A stretch of DNA of 64,000 nucleotides from Salvia splendens (lineage: Eukaryota > Streptophyta > Magnoliopsida > Lamiales > Lamiaceae), in contig NC_056045.1 in the NCBI RefSeq assembly GCF_004379255.2, positions 8,521,593-8,585,592 on the forward strand. Reading direction: 5' to 3'. This document shows positions 59,845-64,000 of this stretch, piece by piece (the stretch's first letter is position 1; each line of letters starts with the position of its first letter). The notes under the pieces were generated by a model that was given only the letters and a program-made list of their open reading frames with translations, did no database searches and was not told where the DNA came from. A program made the translations under genes and the position numbers.

Positions 59845-60815
59845 TGCGTGACTCTCTGGTATTTGTTGGAAGACTTAGCATTTTAGATATTATTACAACC
59901 TTCAATACACTTACCAATGTTTTTGAGAAAGTCTTTTTGAATTGTATCTTGTGAGCACTCAGCAGAACCGTATGTGCATTCCTTTTAATCAGACGGATGA
60001 AAACACTTTTTGTGTACTTGGTGTATTATGTCCTTTGTCGTGTTTGTAATTTTGTTTTGTTCAAAATAGGTGGTCGTTTAACTGTCGTAATGCTTTACAG
60101 ATGCCAAATAATGCACTAATTCCTGTGCGCAATGCAATGGCAACACTAAATAATGCATTTTTTTTATACACCTAATACATATTAATCCATGTATGTAGTA
60201 CGCATTTATATATGTATATAATATCTGCTCCTAACATAAGTATTCGTAATATATTATGCATTACGAAACTTTCTTTGCGTATTTTACATGGATAATGCAA
60301 CAATCGTTGGGCGTAATGCTAGCGCCTCAACTAAATAATGCATTCGTTTATTGCACACCTAATAATTTGCAACAAATACATAGTAGGCCTCCATTGTATG
60401 TGCATCATGTCTGCATATACTGTAAGTATTCGTATTATATTATGCATACACAAACGTTGTTTGTGTATATTACACAAATAATGCAACAATCGTTATGTCT
60501 AATGCAATTGCAACAATAAATAATGCATTTGTTGATTGCATACCTGATATAGTAGAACGTATATTTAGTACGCCTCGAATGTGTATATATGTTTTGTAAT
60601 TGTTAATGGAAACCGTATAATGTATTAGGCCTTCAACGCTTGAGTTAAAATAATGCTCATGAAAAGTGTTAGGGACAGATGTTTAACCATCTAATAAACC
60701 GACATATTTTTCACCCAAACCAAGTAAACCAAGAGATTCTATTACAACCATCCTACTAAAAATAAAGAATCGACCAAAGGAACAACAAATGCAGGAATTT
60801 TTTTAAAGATATGAG
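59845..60815. other. Spacer between convergent MULE genes, copy B
   Basis: Non-coding. It holds the triplicated 170-bp unit (about 60069-60589) with many ATAATGCA words, as in copy A. Confidence 0.7.
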
Positions 60816-63238
60816 TCAAGCTGGATTTTTCCCCTTGCGAGCATCCTTCTCCATCCTCATCTCTTTAAGCACAGGACAATTCCTAGAGTCGTGATGACCC
60901 ATCTCATCGCAACCCTTACACCGTCTAAGAGGCCTAGTCGCATCCTTTATAGCCTTGTCTCTCTTTGAAATCAGACGGCTCGCCGAGCTGCTGGCGTGAC
61001 CCTTCGTCTTCACAACATCGGGAGGATGCACTGCAACAGTTTCAGGCCTTGCCATTCCGTAAAACTCTTCAACCATACGCCTCTTCTCAGCGACTGAGGT
61101 TACCGGATTACCAGTTTGAAGTGAGTTGCCAAGTTCTTCGACGCCAGCTACAAATGCACGTAATGCGCCGATGTCGGTCTCAAACTGTCTAAGAAACCCA
61201 TAAAACATCGAAATCGCCTTCTTTGACACAGTTTGCCTATCGTCAGCGGATGAGTGAGTAAGCAAGCGTTCCTGAAACTCCCCGTGTACAGCCTTGGCTA
61301 AGGACGTCTTCATCCATCTGCTTTCACAATATTTCTCCGGGATTTTTTTCACCTCATTGTTCCGAAATAGGAAGAAAATATGACTGCACAAATAACCATG
61401 GCGACCAAAAAGCTTGCATTCGCACGAGTAAGAATCATCCGTCTTGTCATGACGAACAAAATATGCATTGCGCTTGCTATCGCCAAGCTTGTATGTGTCA
61501 GCAGTTTCTCCTGACATAAAACTCAGCACACGACATCTGTCATTACCTTCGACTATTTCTTCTTGTATTTTCCTGAACATACTGTCGGTAAACAATGTAG
61601 AAGCATGTTTCTCGAACGGCAGAGTAGTTGCGAGTATGGGTATGGACGTGGCATCGTGGTAGTCCAAAGCTGTTCTACTATTCCGCTGGAATTCTATGGC
61701 GTGGTTGAAACTCAGGTAGAATTCGGCTATGTTTGCTCGGGGCTTCAGATAATTTTTGTAGAAACTGTTCTCTGATTCAGATATGGACGTAGTCCTAATC
61801 ATCGAACCCATAGGAAAATCCCTAAAGTACGCCGGTATCCAGTACCTCCTATATGCATACAGTGTGTTGAACCAGTCGATGTCCTCCAGCTGATGATGTT
61901 CAACCAATCTATTCCACTCATCCTCGAATTCCTCCGGCTCTAATAGGTCCGACCAAACACAAGCGTTAAACTCCTTTTTGAAATCGTCGTCCCGCAATAA
62001 TCTGTTTGGTACCTTGACTGCCAATTTATGCATTATATGCCACATACACCAACGGTGACGCGTGCCGACGAGGACTTCTTCAATCGCTGATCGCATACCC
62101 AAATCTTGATCGGTCACAATCATCCTGGGTGCTACACCCATACAATCTATAAAATGTCTGAACAGCCAAGCAAATGCCCCTGTTTTCTCGTTGCACACCA
62201 ACCCGGCCGCAAATGTCACAGGACTACCATGATTATCCTTTCCAGTGAAAGGAGTGAATATCATACAGTACCTGCAGACATGACAACAACAGGTCGTCAT
62301 AAGTATAATCGTATAATAATGCAACTTACGGCAGTACATAATGCAGTAACATCAAACAAATAATGCATACAATATACAATACATTAATAGAATATAACAT
62401 AAACAACACATTATTTAGTTTTGTACCTATTTGTGTTGTATGTGGAGTCGAAGGACACAATGTCACCAAACATGTGGTAATTTCTCTTCATCACACCATC
62501 GCACCAAAACAAAGCAACCAACTGGTCAAATTCGTTAACTTCGTAGTGATAGGTGAAAGCCTTGGACATCTCCTTCTTCCTAGCCATGTCATCCAACACC
62601 ATTTGTACATCAACTCCTTGTGCATATGCTTTTATGTCCCATGAGGCATTCCTGATATCCCCCACAGTGCAACCAGCCAGGTCAAACCCACCAAGAATCT
62701 CCTTCAATACCTTAACTGTAAGCGTGGGTCCTATATTCGCCCTGGAACAGTCTAGTATAAATTTGTGATGTACATCATCCAACTTGCGATTACTTGACAT
62801 GAATTTCTGCTGTTCCGTCTCAACCATATGATGGTTATGAATCTCATTGAACTCCTGAATTATGTATCCTGACGAGCAATCTTCGGAGAAAAACCTGAAG
62901 GATATATTAGCTGTACAACCACACCGCTTAGATAACTTCCTACGCTTGATTGTGAAACCAGAACGGGCATTCAACTGGTCATCCTCTTCACCCTTCTTCC
63001 GTCCTTCCCTATTGCATACAACTTGATACCACGTGGTGACATCATCAACCTTCCTCATAGCTTGTTTGCGCGTATCAAAGCCAACTGCCCGGGCATATAT
63101 GTCGTAGAAAGCAAAAGCGAAATCCAATGACTGGAATTTCTGACCTACAACAGGCTTCATCGAGGGAGGACATTCAGGTACAACAACCACTGTACATAAT
63201 TGGAAAAAAGGGGTCAGCATAATATAACAACTTTGCAA
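60816..63238 (-). CDS. Mutator-like transposase (FAR1-MULE-SWIM), copy B
   Basis: Exons 62427 to about 63189 and 60816-62271, with a 155-bp intron (62272-62426). All motifs seen in copy A are kept: FAR1-type region, FDSTYNTNR, MIVTDQD, SISESEN, SWIM CEC and CSH, and the terminal zinc knuckle (CKGCDEMGHHDSRNC). Differences are a few substitutions without stops or shifts. With the Ulp1-like gene broken beside it, the transposase remaining open suggests either very recent damage to the partner or separate selection. The start is as uncertain as in copy A; upstream of the acceptor at 63190 the copies differ by base changes that extend the open frame. Confidence 0.88.
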
Positions 63239-63396
63239 TATAATATGCTGACAAGTAATGCACGATTTTCTCGATTTCAATATGTCAAATTATTCAGATA
63301 GATAAACACGTGATTTATGCATACGTATAACACATACTAATAAAAACGTTGTTACGGAGTACATGTTGTGGTATATGTATTAAAAACGTTGTTTTT

Positions 63397-64000
63397 TACA
63401 TACTACACCCTACCCCCTAGGCTTATTAAACCCTTAGGGGAAACAAGCAACGTGCGCCACACCGCGCAATCCAGACGAAATCTTTTTTACCCGAAACATT
63501 GCCTCTCACGAATTATGCATTATATAGAAACCTAAGTGCATTATACATCATCAATACGTGCATTATATGCTTCGTCTCAACCTAATACCCTACATATGCC
63601 GCTAGCGAAGCCATGGAGAAAATTCTCAAAGCAATCAGTAATGTTATACAATGTCAACACAAAACACGATTTAATTGTTGATTAAAACCTACCCCCTACA
63701 TACTACACCCTACCCCCTAGGCTTATTAAACCCTTAGGGGAAACAAGCAAGGTGCGCCACAAATCGCAAACCAGACGACCCTATCTTTTTACCCGAAACA
63801 ATCTCGCTCACTAATTATGCATTATATAGACATCTAAGTGCATTATACGTCGTCAATACGTGCATTATATGCCGAGTCTCAACCTAATACCCTACATATG
63901 CCGCCCGCGAATCCTTGGAGAAATTTCTCACAGCAAGCAGTAATGTTATACCACGTCAACAAAAAACACGATTTTATTGTTGATTAAAAATCAATTAATC
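63397..64000. repeat. Tandem subterminal units, copy B
   Basis: Units start at 63397 and 63697, nearly identical to 17208 and 17508. The third unit lies beyond the window. Confidence 0.92.

Larger units (their letters stand above)
47283..64000 (+). repeat. Large direct duplication, copy B (cut by window end)
   Basis: Same order and orientation as copy A from 603. It lacks the Stowaway MITE, has a 90-bp deletion in the Ulp1-like gene, has a replaced segment at about 48017-48042, and retains a 24-bp stretch near 51428 that copy A lacks. The AT-rich part at 47283-51320 holds no supported gene. Confidence 0.96.
54573..64000. mobile_element. Two-gene MULE, copy B (runs off the window)
   Basis: It contains the broken Ulp1-like gene (55155-59844), the triplicated spacer unit (about 60069-60589), the transposase (60816-63238) and the first two subterminal units (from 63397 and 63697). 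The terminus is outside the window. Confidence 0.75.

Overview
This is nuclear DNA of a flowering plant. The supporting signs are AT-rich intergenic sequence, GT-AG introns, plant-only families (NAC, FRIGIDA-like), Stowaway MITEs, Mutator-like elements (MULEs) with a FAR1-type transposase, and LTR retrotransposons. A eudicot, perhaps Lamiales, is my impression of element style only. No RNA gene, CRISPR array or prokaryotic feature was seen. Only two host genes are supported, both on the minus strand: a FRIGIDA-like coiled-coil gene (30101-32200) and a three-exon NAC transcription factor (38937-41891). Almost everything else is transposon.

Layout. Positions 1-591 are an error-rich third copy of a MULE transposase 3' end, closed by an 11-N gap. 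The gap is followed by a large direct duplication: copy A (603 to about 17811) and copy B (47283 to the window end), about 46.2-46.5 kb apart and roughly 1% different where I compared coding exons. Each copy carries AT-rich DNA, a long-TIR MITE, a Pack-MULE holding the 5' end of a bHLH gene, and a two-gene MULE. The two-gene MULE has an 11-exon Ulp1/C48-like gene on plus, facing a FAR1-MULE-SWIM transposase on minus. Copy A has both reading frames open. Copy B's Ulp1-like gene is broken by a nonsense codon and a 90-bp deletion. Copy A alone has a Stowaway MITE, and copy B keeps the empty TA site.

The unique middle (about 18.1-47.3 kb) is a mosaic. It holds a (TA)n-bounded MITE between two facing ends of the MULE family (18.0-19.7 kb), a hAT nested in a Stowaway-like element (21.5-22.6 kb), and an LTR plus GC-rich leader (24.1-27.4 kb). 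It also holds a second hAT (28.8-29.5 kb), the FRIGIDA-like gene, a Harbinger element with a small ORF (32.6-33.5 kb), and a young 2.2-kb non-autonomous LTR element (36.4-38.6 kb). After the NAC gene comes a chain of three TIR elements joined only by (TA)n runs (43.6-47.1 kb). One of the three carries a diverged Ulp1-like fragment.

The most interesting themes are as follows. (i) The Ulp1-like protein has Asn where the catalytic Cys is expected, in both copies, although copy A keeps a complete 1005-codon reading frame. (ii) Several unrelated-looking elements abut (TA)n microsatellites, and several end in a GATCA-type terminal motif. (iii) Each of these elements carries its own short internal motif in many copies. 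(iv) The two copies give a before-and-after record of a MITE insertion, a microhomology deletion, a CpG nonsense mutation and a filler-DNA deletion.
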